The translations under genes and the position numbers were made by a program. From Bacillus sp. T3 (GTDB lineage Bacteria; Bacillota; Bacilli; Bacillales; Cytobacillaceae): a DNA stretch of 64,000 bases. Below the pieces are notes generated by a model, which saw nothing but the letters and a program-made list of their open reading frames with translations, was not told where the DNA came from and searched no databases. Each line of letters starts with the position of its first letter. Position 1 is the stretch's first letter. Where the stretch lies: the NCBI RefSeq assembly GCF_033449965.1, contig NZ_CP137761.1, positions 3,534,001 to 3,598,000 on the forward strand. Direction: 5' to 3'. Below, one piece after another: positions 25,582 through 35,167 of the stretch.

Positions 25582-26460
25582 TTATTTAAGCGGTTTGCCA
25601 AAGATCTTTGCTGCTAGATTTCGACCTGTCGGCGTAGCCGCCAACCCTCCTTGTCCTGTTTCTCTTAGTGTTGTCGGCAAAGTTTGCCCTATTTTGAACA
25701 TTGCTTCGATGACTTCATCACAGGGAATTCTGCTTTTTATTCCCGCAAGCGCCATATCTGCTGCTACCATTGCATTTGCAGCCCCCATGGCATTTCTTTT
25801 AACACACGGCACTTCAACTAATCCTGCAACAGGATCACATACTAAGCCTAACATATTTTTCAACGAAATGGCCATGGCTTCTGCTGATTGTGCAGGACTA
25901 CCTCCAGCCATTTCAACCATGGCGGCTGCAGCCATTCCTGCGGCCGAGCCAATCTCGGCCTGACAACCACCTGCCGCTCCCGATATCGATGCATTGTTCG
26001 CAATCACAAAGCCAAATGCTCCGGCTGTAAACAAAAAGCGGACCATTTGTTCTCGGGATGGATTTAATCTCCTTTTCACCGCAAACAACGTTCCAGGGAC
26101 AACACCAGCACTGCCAGCAGTAGGCGTTGCACAAATTGTTCCCATTGCTGCATTTACTTCATTCGTTGCAACTGCTCTAGAGACGGCATCCAAAATGGTT
26201 TCTCCTGACAGAAATTGGCCTTTATCAATATATTGCTGTAATAAGACAGCGTCTCCGCCCGTTAAGCCGGAATGCGAGGAGACGCCCTTGATCCCGCGCT
26301 CCACTGCTTGTTCCATCACGGTTAAGTTTTGGTCCATTTGCCTCAGAATTTCCGCTTCCTTACGACCCGTTACCTTTATTTCCTGTTGTATCATGATATC
26401 GGCAATCGCCTTTTGCTGATCTTCTGCAAGTTTAATCAATTCAGCTACGTTACGAAACAC
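25582..26460 (-). CDS. sdaAA: L-serine dehydratase, iron-sulfur-dependent, alpha subunit
   Basis: 292 aa. It deaminates L-serine to pyruvate with SdaAB. Cysteines likely to hold the 4Fe-4S cluster are in TICATPTAGSAG, AAGGCQAEIGSA and LVCDPVAGLVEVPC. It follows sdaAB by 26 bp. Confidence 0.95.
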   Translation of the reverse strand: MFRNVAELIKLAEDQQKAIADIMIQQEIKVTGRKEAEILRQMDQNLTVMEQAVERGIKGVSSHSGLTGGDAVLLQQYIDKGQFLSGETILDAVSRAVATNEVNAAMGTICATPTAGSAGVVPGTLFAVKRRLNPSREQMVRFLFTAGAFGFVIANNASISGAAGGCQAEIGSAAGMAAAAMVEMAGGSPAQSAEAMAISLKNMLGLVCDPVAGLVEVPCVKRNAMGAANAMVAADMALAGIKSRIPCDEVIEAMFKIGQTLPTTLRETGQGGLAATPTGRNLAAKIFGKPLK

Positions 26461-26486
26461 TTTGTCGTCCTCCCTAACACGCCGTA

Positions 26487-27149
26487 TTAATCTACTATTT
26501 TCGTGACTTTTAAAACATTGGGAAGCTTTGCAATTTCTTCAAGCACAGCAGCTTCAATCGTTTGATCGACCTCAATGGTCATCAGGGCAAGCTTGCCGAC
26601 ATCCTTTCGTGAAACCTCCATATGACCAATGTTAATTTCGTGCTTGGCCAGCAGATTCGATACAGAGGCAATTGTCCCAAACTTATCATTGTGTGCAACT
26701 AAAATAGCAGGATGATTTCCAGAGAGCTTTAATTGAAACCCATTTAACTCAATAATTTCAATTTTTCCACCGCCAATCGAAATGCCCACCAGTTCAAGCT
26801 CCCCGTTTTCATCTCCAATTCTTACCTTCGCCGTATTGGGATGATGCGGTATAGCCTCTTCTTCATAAAAATAAAGAGCCATTCCCTTGCTTTTTGAAAT
26901 CGTAATGGCATCGATGATTCTTTCGTCAAATGTATCATAATCAAGAATTCCACCAACAATCGCAACATCGGTGCCGTGCCCGCGAAAGGTTTGGGCAAAG
27001 GACCCATAAAAATATATGTGAGCCCATTTTGGTTCCCTTGCAAACAGACTTCTTGCTACACGACCAATTCGAGCAGCACCAGCAGTATGTGAGCTAGAAG
27101 GACCAATCATAATCGGACCGATAATATCAAACACACTTTTGAATTTCAC
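26487..27149 (-). CDS. sdaAB: L-serine dehydratase, iron-sulfur-dependent, beta subunit
   Basis: 220 aa. The N-terminal domain begins FDIIGPIMIGPSSSHTAGAARIG; a C-terminal ACT domain (from ~148, HNDKFGTIASVSNLLAKHEI) probably senses serine. It pairs with sdaAA. Confidence 0.95.
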   Translation of the reverse strand: MKFKSVFDIIGPIMIGPSSSHTAGAARIGRVARSLFAREPKWAHIYFYGSFAQTFRGHGTDVAIVGGILDYDTFDERIIDAITISKSKGMALYFYEEEAIPHHPNTAKVRIGDENGELELVGISIGGGKIEIIELNGFQLKLSGNHPAILVAHNDKFGTIASVSNLLAKHEINIGHMEVSRKDVGKLALMTIEVDQTIEAAVLEEIAKLPNVLKVTKIVD

Positions 27150-27211
27150 TTTATCGCATCCTTTCCTTCCTACTATTCTAGTTTATGATGAATTTGCCTA
27201 ATTGGGTGTAT

Positions 27212-27251
27212 GGATAAAAAATAAAATAGAAGGGGATAGCCCCTTCTATTT
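27212..27251 (-). terminator. Terminator of yloU-fakA
   Basis: AAATAGAAGGGG (27224-27235) and CCCCTTCTATTT (27240-27251) form a perfect 12-bp stem, then TATTTTTTATCC on the minus strand. Confidence 0.88.
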
Positions 27252-27267
27252 TTGTAGTCACAGTATT

Positions 27268-28941
27268 TTACTCAATTGCAAAGATGAATGCATATAGAGG
27301 TTGGTCACCATCATGAATTTCAACATCAAGATCTGGATATTTTGATTCAATAAACTCTGATAAAGCCGCAATATCCGCTTCTGTAGCATCTTCACCTTTT
27401 AAAATCGTAATGATTTCAGCGTCTTCATCAGCCATTTCCGTTAGCAAATCCTGTGCCGCTTTCACTTTATCTTTATTTTTCACGACAATTTTCCCATCGA
27501 AAATTCCCATGTAATCGTCTTTTTCAATCGTCAGACCATCGATGCTGGTATCTCTTACAGCAAAGGTAATTTGACCTGTCTTCACATGTTGTAAGGCATC
27601 TGTCATGGCATTTTTGTTATCCGCTAACGATACATTTGGGTTAAAGGCAAGCATCGCAGACATTCCTTGTGGAACCGTCTTGGATGGAATAACAATTACC
27701 TCTTGATCCGCAAGCTCAGCTGCTTGCTCAGCTGCCATAATGATGTTTTTATTATTTGGAAGGACAATAACCTTCTTAGCATTTACTTCTTTAATGGCAG
27801 ATACAATATCCTCCGTACTTGGGTTCATTGTTTGTCCACCTTCGATAACGGCATGTGCACCAATGCTGCGGAAAAGCTTTGCAATTCCTTTGCCCATTGA
27901 AACCGTCACAATGCCGTACTCTGCAGCTTCTTTACTAGGAGCAGGAGCTTTTACTTCTGATTTTTGTTCTGGTTCTCCAACGATCGTAGAATGTTGCTCA
28001 CGCATGTTTTCAATTTTCATATTTACTAGACTTCCGTAGCTTTGACCGTACGATAGAACATCTCCAGGGTGTTCTGCATGTATGTGGACCTTTACTAGCT
28101 TCTCATCGGCAATAACAAGCAATGAGTCACCATGCTGACTTAAATCCTGACGGAAGGTTTCTTCAGAGAATGGTTTCTTTTCACGATCAAGCTTGACCAT
28201 AAATTCGGTGCAATATCCAAATTCGATATCCTCTGTTTGGATATGGCTTTGCACACTTTTATGATGCTCGGCACTGACTAACTCTTCCATTTTAATTCTA
28301 GATTTAGTTGCGTCTGGCAGAGCCTCACCCTTTAACACTGCGAGGAAGCCTTCATAGACATAAAGAAGGCCTTGACCACCACTATCCACTACTCCTACTT
28401 CTTTTAATACCGGTAAAAGATCAGGCGTGCGGTTTAACGAGTTTTGCGCTTCAATCACGACTTCTTCCATTATCGCAACAATATCGTCTTGCATTTTTGC
28501 AACTTGAACAGCTTTTTTGGCCGAATCCTTGGCAACTGTTAATATGGTCCCTTCAACTGGCTTCATGACAGCTTTATAGGCCGTTTCAACACCAGCATCC
28601 AGTGCCGCTGCAAAGTCCGTCCAGGTAATCTCAGCCTTTTGTTCAATATAACGAGAAAAGCCTCGAAATAATTGAGATAAAATGACGCCGGAATTTCCAC
28701 GTGCCCCCATTAATAGACCCTTTGAAAGGGCTGAACCGACCTTGCCTATATGATCTTGAGTATTATTTTTAACTTCCTTTGCCCCTGAAGTCATTGACAA
28801 ATTCATATTAGTTCCCGTATCACCATCTGGAACGGGAAAAACGTTTAACGCATCGACATACTTTGAATTGGCAGATAGATGGTTTGCACCTTGAATGATC
28901 ATATCTGCGAAGCGGTTACCATCTAAGACGTTAATCGACAC
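27268..28941 (-). CDS. fakA: Fatty acid kinase catalytic subunit FakA (YloV)
   Basis: 557 aa. It phosphorylates fatty acids bound to FakB (DegV-family) proteins to acyl-phosphate. The N-terminal DhaL-like nucleotide domain has the metal-binding PVPDGDTGTNMNLSM (37-51); middle and C-terminal domains contact FakB. It is 16 bp after the Asp23-family gene, the usual pairing. Confidence 0.93.
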   Translation of the reverse strand: MSINVLDGNRFADMIIQGANHLSANSKYVDALNVFPVPDGDTGTNMNLSMTSGAKEVKNNTQDHIGKVGSALSKGLLMGARGNSGVILSQLFRGFSRYIEQKAEITWTDFAAALDAGVETAYKAVMKPVEGTILTVAKDSAKKAVQVAKMQDDIVAIMEEVVIEAQNSLNRTPDLLPVLKEVGVVDSGGQGLLYVYEGFLAVLKGEALPDATKSRIKMEELVSAEHHKSVQSHIQTEDIEFGYCTEFMVKLDREKKPFSEETFRQDLSQHGDSLLVIADEKLVKVHIHAEHPGDVLSYGQSYGSLVNMKIENMREQHSTIVGEPEQKSEVKAPAPSKEAAEYGIVTVSMGKGIAKLFRSIGAHAVIEGGQTMNPSTEDIVSAIKEVNAKKVIVLPNNKNIIMAAEQAAELADQEVIVIPSKTVPQGMSAMLAFNPNVSLADNKNAMTDALQHVKTGQITFAVRDTSIDGLTIEKDDYMGIFDGKIVVKNKDKVKAAQDLLTEMADEDAEIITILKGEDATEADIAALSEFIESKYPDLDVEIHDGDQPLYAFIFAIE

Positions 28942-28957
28942 TTATTTTTCCTCCTCA

Positions 28958-29320
28958 CTATGGGTTCGTTACTCGAACACCCTGAACGTAAATATTTACC
29001 GAGTCAACTGCAAGCCCCACGGTTTTATCCAATGTATATTTAACTTTTGACTGTACATTGTGAGCAACCTCGGAAATTTTCGTCCCGTAACTTACGATAA
29101 TATACATATCGATATGTACTTCTTCATTTTCCTGACGAACGATTACGCCACGTGTAAAATTTTCTCGACGCAAAATTTCGGTCAAACCGTCTTTGATCTG
29201 CTGCTTAGAGGCCATCCCTACAATCCCGTAGCAATCAGTCGCCGCTCCACCTGCAATTGTGGCGATTACTTCATTTGAAATATCAATTTGCCCGTACTTT
29301 GTTTTTAGTTCGATTGACAT
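28958..29320 (-). CDS. yloU: Asp23/Gls24 family protein YloU
   Basis: 120 aa Asp23-domain protein. Members are envelope-stress-associated or membrane-anchored scaffold proteins; the YloU role is not settled. ISNEVIATIAGGAATDCYGIVG near the N-terminus is typical. AAAGGGGG precedes the start. Confidence 0.9.
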   Translation of the reverse strand: MSIELKTKYGQIDISNEVIATIAGGAATDCYGIVGMASKQQIKDGLTEILRRENFTRGVIVRQENEEVHIDMYIIVSYGTKISEVAHNVQSKVKYTLDKTVGLAVDSVNIYVQGVRVTNP

Positions 29321-29471
29321 AAATCGTTCCCCCTTTGGAAATTGCGCTTGACTACAGTCATTTTACTATATCCAGTTTAATTTTGAAAGCGAATCCTTCC
29401 ACTGTCTTATTATGATCAATGCCCTATTTACTATGTCAAGGATTTTTTCTTGAAAGCTTTTTTCGAAGCTA

Positions 29472-29500
29472 TTGCATTCATAGAAGTTGTATGTTAAATT
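29472..29500 (+). promoter_or_regulatory. Sigma-A promoter for rpmB
   Basis: TTGCAT (29472-29477) and TAAATT (29495-29500) are 17 bp apart in the 311-bp gap between yloU and rpmB. The rest of that gap holds no gene that I can see. Confidence 0.5.
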
Positions 29501-29632
29501 ATTAAAGTATCTTTTTATGTCTGAGGAATAACATGCTTCGCTTGTTTTTTATAGTTAGGACATAATTTGGCGATTGTAAATACCAGCATGGAAAAATAGT
29601 TTCAAGCTTCGGTAGTAAGGAGGGAAAGAAAC

Positions 29633-29821
29633 ATGCCACGTAAATGTGTAATCACTGGTAAGAAAACCACTACAGGTAATGCACGTTCCCACGCAATGAA
29701 CGCTAACAAGCGTACATGGGGTGCAAACCTTCAAAAAGTACGCATTCTTGTTGACGGCAAGCCTCAACGTGTATGGGTTTCAGCAAGAGCGTTAAAATCC
29801 GGTAAAGTAGAACGCGTATAA
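29633..29821 (+). CDS. rpmB: 50S ribosomal protein L28
   Basis: bL28, 62 aa: MPRKCVITGKKTTTGNARSH start and VWVSARALKSGKVERV end. It is one of the few plus-strand genes here, as in B. subtilis. AAGGAGGG precedes it. It keeps only one of the zinc-ribbon cysteines. Confidence 0.97.
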   Translation: MPRKCVITGKKTTTGNARSHAMNANKRTWGANLQKVRILVDGKPQRVWVSARALKSGKVERV

Positions 29822-29829
29822 TGAAGTGT

Positions 29830-29862
29830 TAAAGGCACCCACAGAGGGTGTCTTTTTATTTT
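29830..29862 (+). terminator. Terminator of rpmB
   Basis: AGGCACCC and GGGTGTCT form a stem at about 29833-29853 (one G-U pair), followed by TTTTTATTTT on the plus strand. Confidence 0.75.
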
Positions 29863-29879
29863 AAATTCTGTTTTTCTCA

Positions 29880-29910
29880 CAATAAAAAACACCCTCGATT
29901 AAGGGTGCCT
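29880..29910 (-). terminator. Terminator of spoVM
   Basis: CACCCT (29890-29895) and AGGGTG (29902-29907) pair; on the minus strand TTTTTTATTG follows. It faces the rpmB terminator. Confidence 0.7.
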
Positions 29911-29966
29911 TATAAAACCTCGCCAGTGTTTTTTCTGTTATGAGAAACTACATTGGAATCAAACCA

Positions 29967-30047
29967 TTAATGTTTTTTAAATGCACCTATCATTACACGG
30001 ACAAGTCCCCCAATAAACTTTGGCAGTTTGATCGTATAAAATCTCAT
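29967..30047 (-). CDS. spoVM: Stage V sporulation protein SpoVM
   Basis: The 26-aa peptide begins MRFYTIKLPKFIGGLVRVMI, almost identical to SpoVM, the amphipathic helix that marks the convex forespore membrane and anchors the SpoIVA coat base. GAGGAGGG precedes the ATG. Position between rpmB and thiN is conserved. It shows the organism is a spore former. Confidence 0.95.
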   Translation of the reverse strand: MRFYTIKLPKFIGGLVRVMIGAFKKH

Positions 30048-30149
30048 AATTGTCCCTCCTCACCATCTAAAACAAATCCATCTCGGTTTCATTTTGTCCT
30101 TAACATCATATTCAATATAATTAGATAAGTACTCTAATAAAGGTGATTT

Positions 30150-30797
30150 TTAATCACAACTTCTTATCACCATTAATATGCCTTCTGAAAAGGAAAAAGT
30201 ACCACAATCAAGATGAAGTTCATTACTAATACATAATGTCGAGCCTAATGGAATATGACAATTGGTTAAGGGATATTTAAATCCGATAAGTGACAGATTT
30301 TTCACTTCAGGAGTAATGGGAATAAAGGAAATATATTTTCTTTCTTTGCTTCTAGTTATCGTGTGGGTTCCTGCAGCCTTGGCGAAAAGTGTATTTTGCT
30401 GGTCAATAACCATAACTTCCGTTGTTGATTCGTGAAGAATTGGCTTGATTAACAGCTGTACATTTGCAAAAAAATGATCCAAGCGGCCGCCTGTACCGCC
30501 AAAAATACGGACGGTCTCAGGCTTTTGCTCCAAAGCCCAATTCAAAGCTAATTCCATATCAGTCTCGTCTTTTTCTGGCTTAAATTTTTTAATTCCTTCT
30601 ACAGACTGTTCTATTTTATGCCACTCTTCGTCTGTAACAGAATCAAAATCCCCAAAACCTATTGTTGGAATGATTCCTCTGTCGATAAGAATGGAAACCC
30701 CACGGTCCACACCAATCCATTGACAATCATCCTGATCATATAAGTGTAAATCCGGCAGAAACTGTGTGGGTCCACCGCCAACAATATTGATTACCAT
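30150..30797 (-). CDS. thiN: Thiamine pyrophosphokinase
   Basis: 215 aa. It converts thiamine to thiamine pyrophosphate with ATP. IGFGDFDSVTDEEW, EKDETDMELALNWA and FGGTGGRLDHFFANV are the active-site segments. The start MVINIVGGGP follows AGGTGAA; the longest frame adds ten residues. Confidence 0.93.
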   Translation of the reverse strand: MVINIVGGGPTQFLPDLHLYDQDDCQWIGVDRGVSILIDRGIIPTIGFGDFDSVTDEEWHKIEQSVEGIKKFKPEKDETDMELALNWALEQKPETVRIFGGTGGRLDHFFANVQLLIKPILHESTTEVMVIDQQNTLFAKAAGTHTITRSKERKYISFIPITPEVKNLSLIGFKYPLTNCHIPLGSTLCISNELHLDCGTFSFSEGILMVIRSCD

Positions 30798-30833
30798 GCT
30801 TTTCACCTGACATCCTTTATAAGTCAATTTAGC

Positions 30834-30862
30834 AAAAGAGCCAGCAATTTGCTGACTCTTTT
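30834..30862 (-). terminator. Hairpin between rpe and thiN
   Basis: AAAAGAG-CAGCAA and TTGCTG-CTCTTTT form a long stem with one mismatch (30834-30862). It may reduce read-through from the rsgA-rpe unit into thiN. Confidence 0.7.
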
Positions 30863-30872
30863 GGTTGGTAAC

Positions 30873-31517
30873 TTAACCTCTAATTTCCGCAATCGCCTTG
30901 CCTCTGTCTGCTTGATTGTATACAGCAGAACCAGCAACTAAAACATTTGCACCAGCATCAATACACAGCTTTGCCGTTTCTACATTAACGCCACCATCTA
31001 CTTCAATTTCAACATCTAAGCCTTTTGCATCGATTAATTCTTTTAATTGTCTAATTTTCGGTAAAACTGATGGGATAAAAGCCTGTCCGCCAAACCCAGG
31101 GTTTACTGTCATAAATAAAACCATATCCACATCTTCAATAATATGCTGAATCGTTTCAACTGGAGTTGCTGGATTTAAGACAACCCCTGCTTTTACACCA
31201 AAGGATTTAATATAAGAAATGGTGCGATGAAGATGCCTACACGCCTCAACATGAACAGTAAGGTAATCTGCTCCAGCCTTTGCGAACGCTTCAATATATT
31301 GGTCAGGATTTTCAATCATTAGATGCACATCTAATGGTAATTTTGTAACGGGACGAATGGCTTCGACGATAAGTGGACCAATCGTAATATTTGGAACAAA
31401 GTGTCCATCCATTACGTCAACGTGAATGTAATCTGCTCCACCACGTTCTACATCCTTAATCTCTTCTCCTAATTTTGAAAAATCAGCTGATAATATCGAC
31501 GGTGCTATTTTTACCAT
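30873..31517 (-). CDS. rpe: Ribulose-phosphate 3-epimerase
   Basis: 214 aa TIM barrel of the pentose phosphate pathway (ribulose-5-P to xylulose-5-P). MVKIAPSILSADFSKL, HVDVMDGHFVPN, HLMIENP and VDGGVN carry the metal and phosphate ligands. It starts one base after the rsgA stop. Confidence 0.97.
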   Translation of the reverse strand: MVKIAPSILSADFSKLGEEIKDVERGGADYIHVDVMDGHFVPNITIGPLIVEAIRPVTKLPLDVHLMIENPDQYIEAFAKAGADYLTVHVEACRHLHRTISYIKSFGVKAGVVLNPATPVETIQHIIEDVDMVLFMTVNPGFGGQAFIPSVLPKIRQLKELIDAKGLDVEIEVDGGVNVETAKLCIDAGANVLVAGSAVYNQADRGKAIAEIRG

Positions 31518-31518
31518 G

Positions 31519-32400
31519 TTAATACCTCGGCTTTCTCTCTTTAATTTCTTGTAAAAAATCCTTATAGTGATTTAAACGATATTCAGGTATTTCCCCATTT
31601 TCCACTGCCTGCTTCACTGCACATTTAGGCTCTGACAGATGAAGGCAGCCTCTGAATTTGCATTTCTCACTTTCTAAAGCAATTTCTGGAAAGCAATGCG
31701 TTAATTCTTCTGCTTCAATATCAGTAAATTCCAATGAACTAAAGCCAGGCGTATCAGCAACTAGACCATTTCCAATTGCAATCAATTCAACATGCCTTGT
31801 TGTATGCTTTCCCCGCCCAAGATGGGTGGAGATATCATCTGTTTTCAGCTCCAAATCTGGACGGAGTACGTTTAACAGCGATGATTTGCCAACACCCGAT
31901 TGCCCAGCAAATACCGATATTTCCCCATCAAGATAAGGCATTAGCTCATCAATCCCAAGCTCTGTTTCCGAAGATGTAAGGATGACGGTATATCCTGCAT
32001 TTCGGTAATCGCTAGCGTATTGGTCCAGTTTGGTTCGTTGCTGTTGATCAGTTAAATCTAACTTTGTAATACAAATGATTGGTTTGATATGGTTATATTC
32101 TACTAGAACGAGAAATCGATCCAGTAGGGTCGTACTAAATTCAGGCTCTACTGCCGAAAAAACAAGAATCGCTTGATCAACATTGGAGATTGGTGGGCGG
32201 ATCAGTTCATTTTTCCGCTTCTTCACCTCAAGAATGTATCCTTCCTGATCGTTTTCAGCCTGATAGACGACATAATCTCCAACTAATGGAGTTACTTTAT
32301 TTTTTCTAAAAACCCCTCTGCCTCGGCATTGCACAATTCCTTCATCACCTAGAACATAATAAAAGCCACTAAGAGCTTTTACAATTTTGCCTTCAGGCAT
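31519..32400 (-). CDS. rsgA: Small ribosomal subunit GTPase RsgA
   Basis: 293 aa circularly permuted GTPase that checks 30S maturation. An OB fold (~1-65) precedes TKLD (112-115), GQSGVGKSS (166-174) and DTPG (216-219); the C-terminal zinc site is C247, C252, H254 and C260. The start at 32400 follows GGGAG, 28 codons into the longest frame. Confidence 0.96.
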   Translation of the reverse strand: MPEGKIVKALSGFYYVLGDEGIVQCRGRGVFRKNKVTPLVGDYVVYQAENDQEGYILEVKKRKNELIRPPISNVDQAILVFSAVEPEFSTTLLDRFLVLVEYNHIKPIICITKLDLTDQQQRTKLDQYASDYRNAGYTVILTSSETELGIDELMPYLDGEISVFAGQSGVGKSSLLNVLRPDLELKTDDISTHLGRGKHTTRHVELIAIGNGLVADTPGFSSLEFTDIEAEELTHCFPEIALESEKCKFRGCLHLSEPKCAVKQAVENGEIPEYRLNHYKDFLQEIKERKPRY

Positions 32401-32434
32401 AGCAACACTCCCTGTTGAACTTTGTATTAAAGGA

Positions 32435-34408
32435 CTAATCCTCCGGATATGGAACAGATTCCTCAATGAGGACACTCTTGTCACGAATGACTTTGTATCC
32501 CGCTACTTTTCCGTACGGAATCACCAATTCAATTTTCCGCTTAATTGTTTGAGTGATATAGATGGTTTCATATGGCTCAGTCATGCTCCTATTCATATCT
32601 TCAATATAAATTTGGACTTCATTCGCTTGACCAGGTTCCGTTTCCACGTATGGAATCGATATTTCCTTCGTAACCGTCTTCGGCGGAATTTCTTCCTTAC
32701 CTTTTGACATGACCACAGTAACCTTTGCACCCTTCGTTAATTCTGTTCCTGGTGCAGGATTTTGGGAAATGACAAGTCCTGCTGCAATCGTATCATGGTA
32801 TTCCTCTTGTGACATATCAATCGTAATTCCTACAGATTGAGCATAATCTTGAACACCTTTTGCATTAAACTCCTTTAAATCTTTAAGCACGATTTTTTCA
32901 AGACCCTTGCTGACAGTAAACTCTATCTCCGTTTCTTCAGGGATGACCTCTTCACCCGCTTCAGGTGTTTGCTTTAATATCGTCCCAGGTTCACTTGAAT
33001 CGTATACTTCAATTGTGTTAATATCTTTAAAATTAAGATTTTCTAAAAGGCGGTCAACATCATCATATTGTCTTCCCGTATAATCATCAAGCTCAATCTT
33101 TTCCTTACCGACGCTTTGATACACATCAATGGTTGCACCCTCCTTGGCGGTCGAGCCTGCCTTTGGATCCGTTTTAACAACCAAACCTTCTTCAATCTCA
33201 TCGCTAGTAATTTCGATTGTCTCGCCTACCTCGAATCCAGCGGAAACGAGCTCGGAAATCGCATCCTCTAGCTTCATTTCACTAACATCAGGGACTTCAA
33301 TATCATTTGGAGCCGTCAAACTAGGCAGCAAAGTGACGGTGAAAATTCCTAAAACCACTAAAAATGCAAAAATTGAAACGAGTACGATTGGCCACTTTTT
33401 CCGTTTTTTCTTTTGATCCATCGGTGTTTTTTCCTTCTTAACTGACTGGATATCCTCTGATGGTTTATCCTTATCCAGAACCCTTGTTTCATCGAAATTA
33501 GGAAAAGTACGATCGTTCGTGATGATCGGAATCGCTTTTGTTGCTTCATCATCGAGTGGAATCGCAAACTTTGGCTCATTTACTCTTTCAGGGTCTAAAG
33601 ATGTTCTTAAATCGTCCTCCATTTCCTCGACACTGTTATAACGGTGGAAAGGATCCTTTGCAGTCGATTTTAACACGATATTTTCAACGCTTTGTGGGAT
33701 TAAAGGATTCCATCTGCGCACGGAAGGTGTCTCTGACTGAAGATGCTTCAATGCAATCGAAACAGCCGACTCACCTGAGAACGGCAAACGTCCTGTTAAA
33801 AGTTCAAACATGACAATACCAAGTGAATAAATATCTGACTTTTTATTAGCCATTCCTCCTCTTGCCTGTTCAGGAGATAAATAATGAACAGAACCGAGGA
33901 CCGAATTCGTTTGCGTAATACTTGTTGCGCTTAAGGCCATCGCAATCCCGAAATCTGTAATTTTTACATTACCTTCACGGTCAATTAATATATTATGAGG
34001 CTTAATGTCCCGGTGAACGATGTGATTTTGATGGGCATGGGATATGGCAGAAGTTAACTGCTTCATAATATCTAATGTTTCCTCAACCGCAAGCGGTGAA
34101 TTTTGCTGTATGTATTGTTTTAACGTTTGTCCTGCCACGTATTCCATCACAATATAATATAGGTCCTGTTCTTCACCAACATCGTAAATACTGACTATGT
34201 TAGGATGGACGAGACTTGTAGCAGATTGTGCTTCGCGATGGAAGCGACGAATAAATTCATCATCATTAGCAAAATCAAGCCGAAGCATTTTAACGGCAAC
34301 ATCACGGTCTAGAATCATATCGTGTGCTAAATAAACATTGGCCATTCCACCGCCACCGATCATGTCGAGGATCTTATAGCGGCCGCTTACACGTTTTCCA
34401 ATCATCAT
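32435..34408 (-). CDS. prkC: PASTA-domain Ser/Thr protein kinase PrkC
   Basis: 657 aa. The N-terminal kinase domain shows GGGGMANVYLA, VKML, HRDIKPHNIL, DFGIA and LSPEQA. One TM segment lies at about 340-362 (WPIVLVSIFAFLVVLGIFTV), followed by three external PASTA repeats that bind muropeptides. PrkC triggers spore germination by peptidoglycan fragments and phosphorylates EF-Tu, EF-G and RsgA. Co-transcribed with its phosphatase prpC, two bases upstream. Confidence 0.96.
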   Translation of the reverse strand: MMIGKRVSGRYKILDMIGGGGMANVYLAHDMILDRDVAVKMLRLDFANDDEFIRRFHREAQSATSLVHPNIVSIYDVGEEQDLYYIVMEYVAGQTLKQYIQQNSPLAVEETLDIMKQLTSAISHAHQNHIVHRDIKPHNILIDREGNVKITDFGIAMALSATSITQTNSVLGSVHYLSPEQARGGMANKKSDIYSLGIVMFELLTGRLPFSGESAVSIALKHLQSETPSVRRWNPLIPQSVENIVLKSTAKDPFHRYNSVEEMEDDLRTSLDPERVNEPKFAIPLDDEATKAIPIITNDRTFPNFDETRVLDKDKPSEDIQSVKKEKTPMDQKKKRKKWPIVLVSIFAFLVVLGIFTVTLLPSLTAPNDIEVPDVSEMKLEDAISELVSAGFEVGETIEITSDEIEEGLVVKTDPKAGSTAKEGATIDVYQSVGKEKIELDDYTGRQYDDVDRLLENLNFKDINTIEVYDSSEPGTILKQTPEAGEEVIPEETEIEFTVSKGLEKIVLKDLKEFNAKGVQDYAQSVGITIDMSQEEYHDTIAAGLVISQNPAPGTELTKGAKVTVVMSKGKEEIPPKTVTKEISIPYVETEPGQANEVQIYIEDMNRSMTEPYETIYITQTIKRKIELVIPYGKVAGYKVIRDKSVLIEESVPYPED

Positions 34409-34410
34409 GT

Positions 34411-35163
34411 TTATTCACCACTTTCGCTTGTCTCATAAAATTCAACAATGACAAGTGTGATGTTATCCTCACCACCATTATCATTTGCTAATTCGATGAG
34501 ATGTGATGCCTTAATTTCTAACGATGAATCTTCCTTCAATTTTTCACCAAGTTCTTCTTCTTTCACCTTGTTGGAGAGGCCATCAGAACAAAGCAAAAGA
34601 AGATCTCCCTCTTCAAAAGTTATTGTTTTGATATCCATCTCTACAGCTAATTCAGTACCTAACGCTCTAGTTAACACATTTTTACGAGGATGATGCTCAG
34701 CATCCTCTTTGGAAATTTGGCCTGAACGAACAAGCTCATTCACTAGAGAGTGATCCTCCGTAATCTGCTTGAATCCAATTTCATTGAACATATAGCAACG
34801 ACTATCACCGATATTGGCAATGGTCGTGAATTTGTTCGTGCAAATAGCTGCTACAATCGTTGTCCCCATCCCTTCACATTCATCATGTGTTTGGGCATGC
34901 TGAAAAATATGTTGGTTTACCTGATAAATTTGCTCTCGAATCCAGCTTTCAGCCTGTTCTGGAGTGGAAATTTCATTTGTTTTTTCCCAAATGTCCTTTA
35001 ACGTTATGGTCGCCATCTCACTGGCTACATCTCCAGCCCGATGACCGCCCATGCCATCTGCTACGATGGCTAGGCGTTGTCCGGCTTGATTGACAAAAAT
35101 TCCGCCGTTATCTTCATTATGTTGGCGAATTTTTCCCCTATCTGTCATAAAAATAGCCTTCAT
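34411..35163 (-). CDS. prpC: PP2C-type Ser/Thr phosphatase PrpC
   Basis: 250 aa. It opposes PrkC. Metal-binding motifs are MTDRGKIRQHNEDNGG, VADGMGGHRAGD, SDGLSNKV and GGEDNITLV. The start at 35163 follows GAGGTGAA; the longer frame is within the rlmN end. Confidence 0.95.
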   Translation of the reverse strand: MKAIFMTDRGKIRQHNEDNGGIFVNQAGQRLAIVADGMGGHRAGDVASEMATITLKDIWEKTNEISTPEQAESWIREQIYQVNQHIFQHAQTHDECEGMGTTIVAAICTNKFTTIANIGDSRCYMFNEIGFKQITEDHSLVNELVRSGQISKEDAEHHPRKNVLTRALGTELAVEMDIKTITFEEGDLLLLCSDGLSNKVKEEELGEKLKEDSSLEIKASHLIELANDNGGEDNITLVIVEFYETSESGE

Positions 35164-35167
35164 TATT

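Noticed and set aside
29555..29767. 70-codon minus-strand frame
   Set aside because: It is antisense to rpmB and has Cys-rich, family-free sequence.
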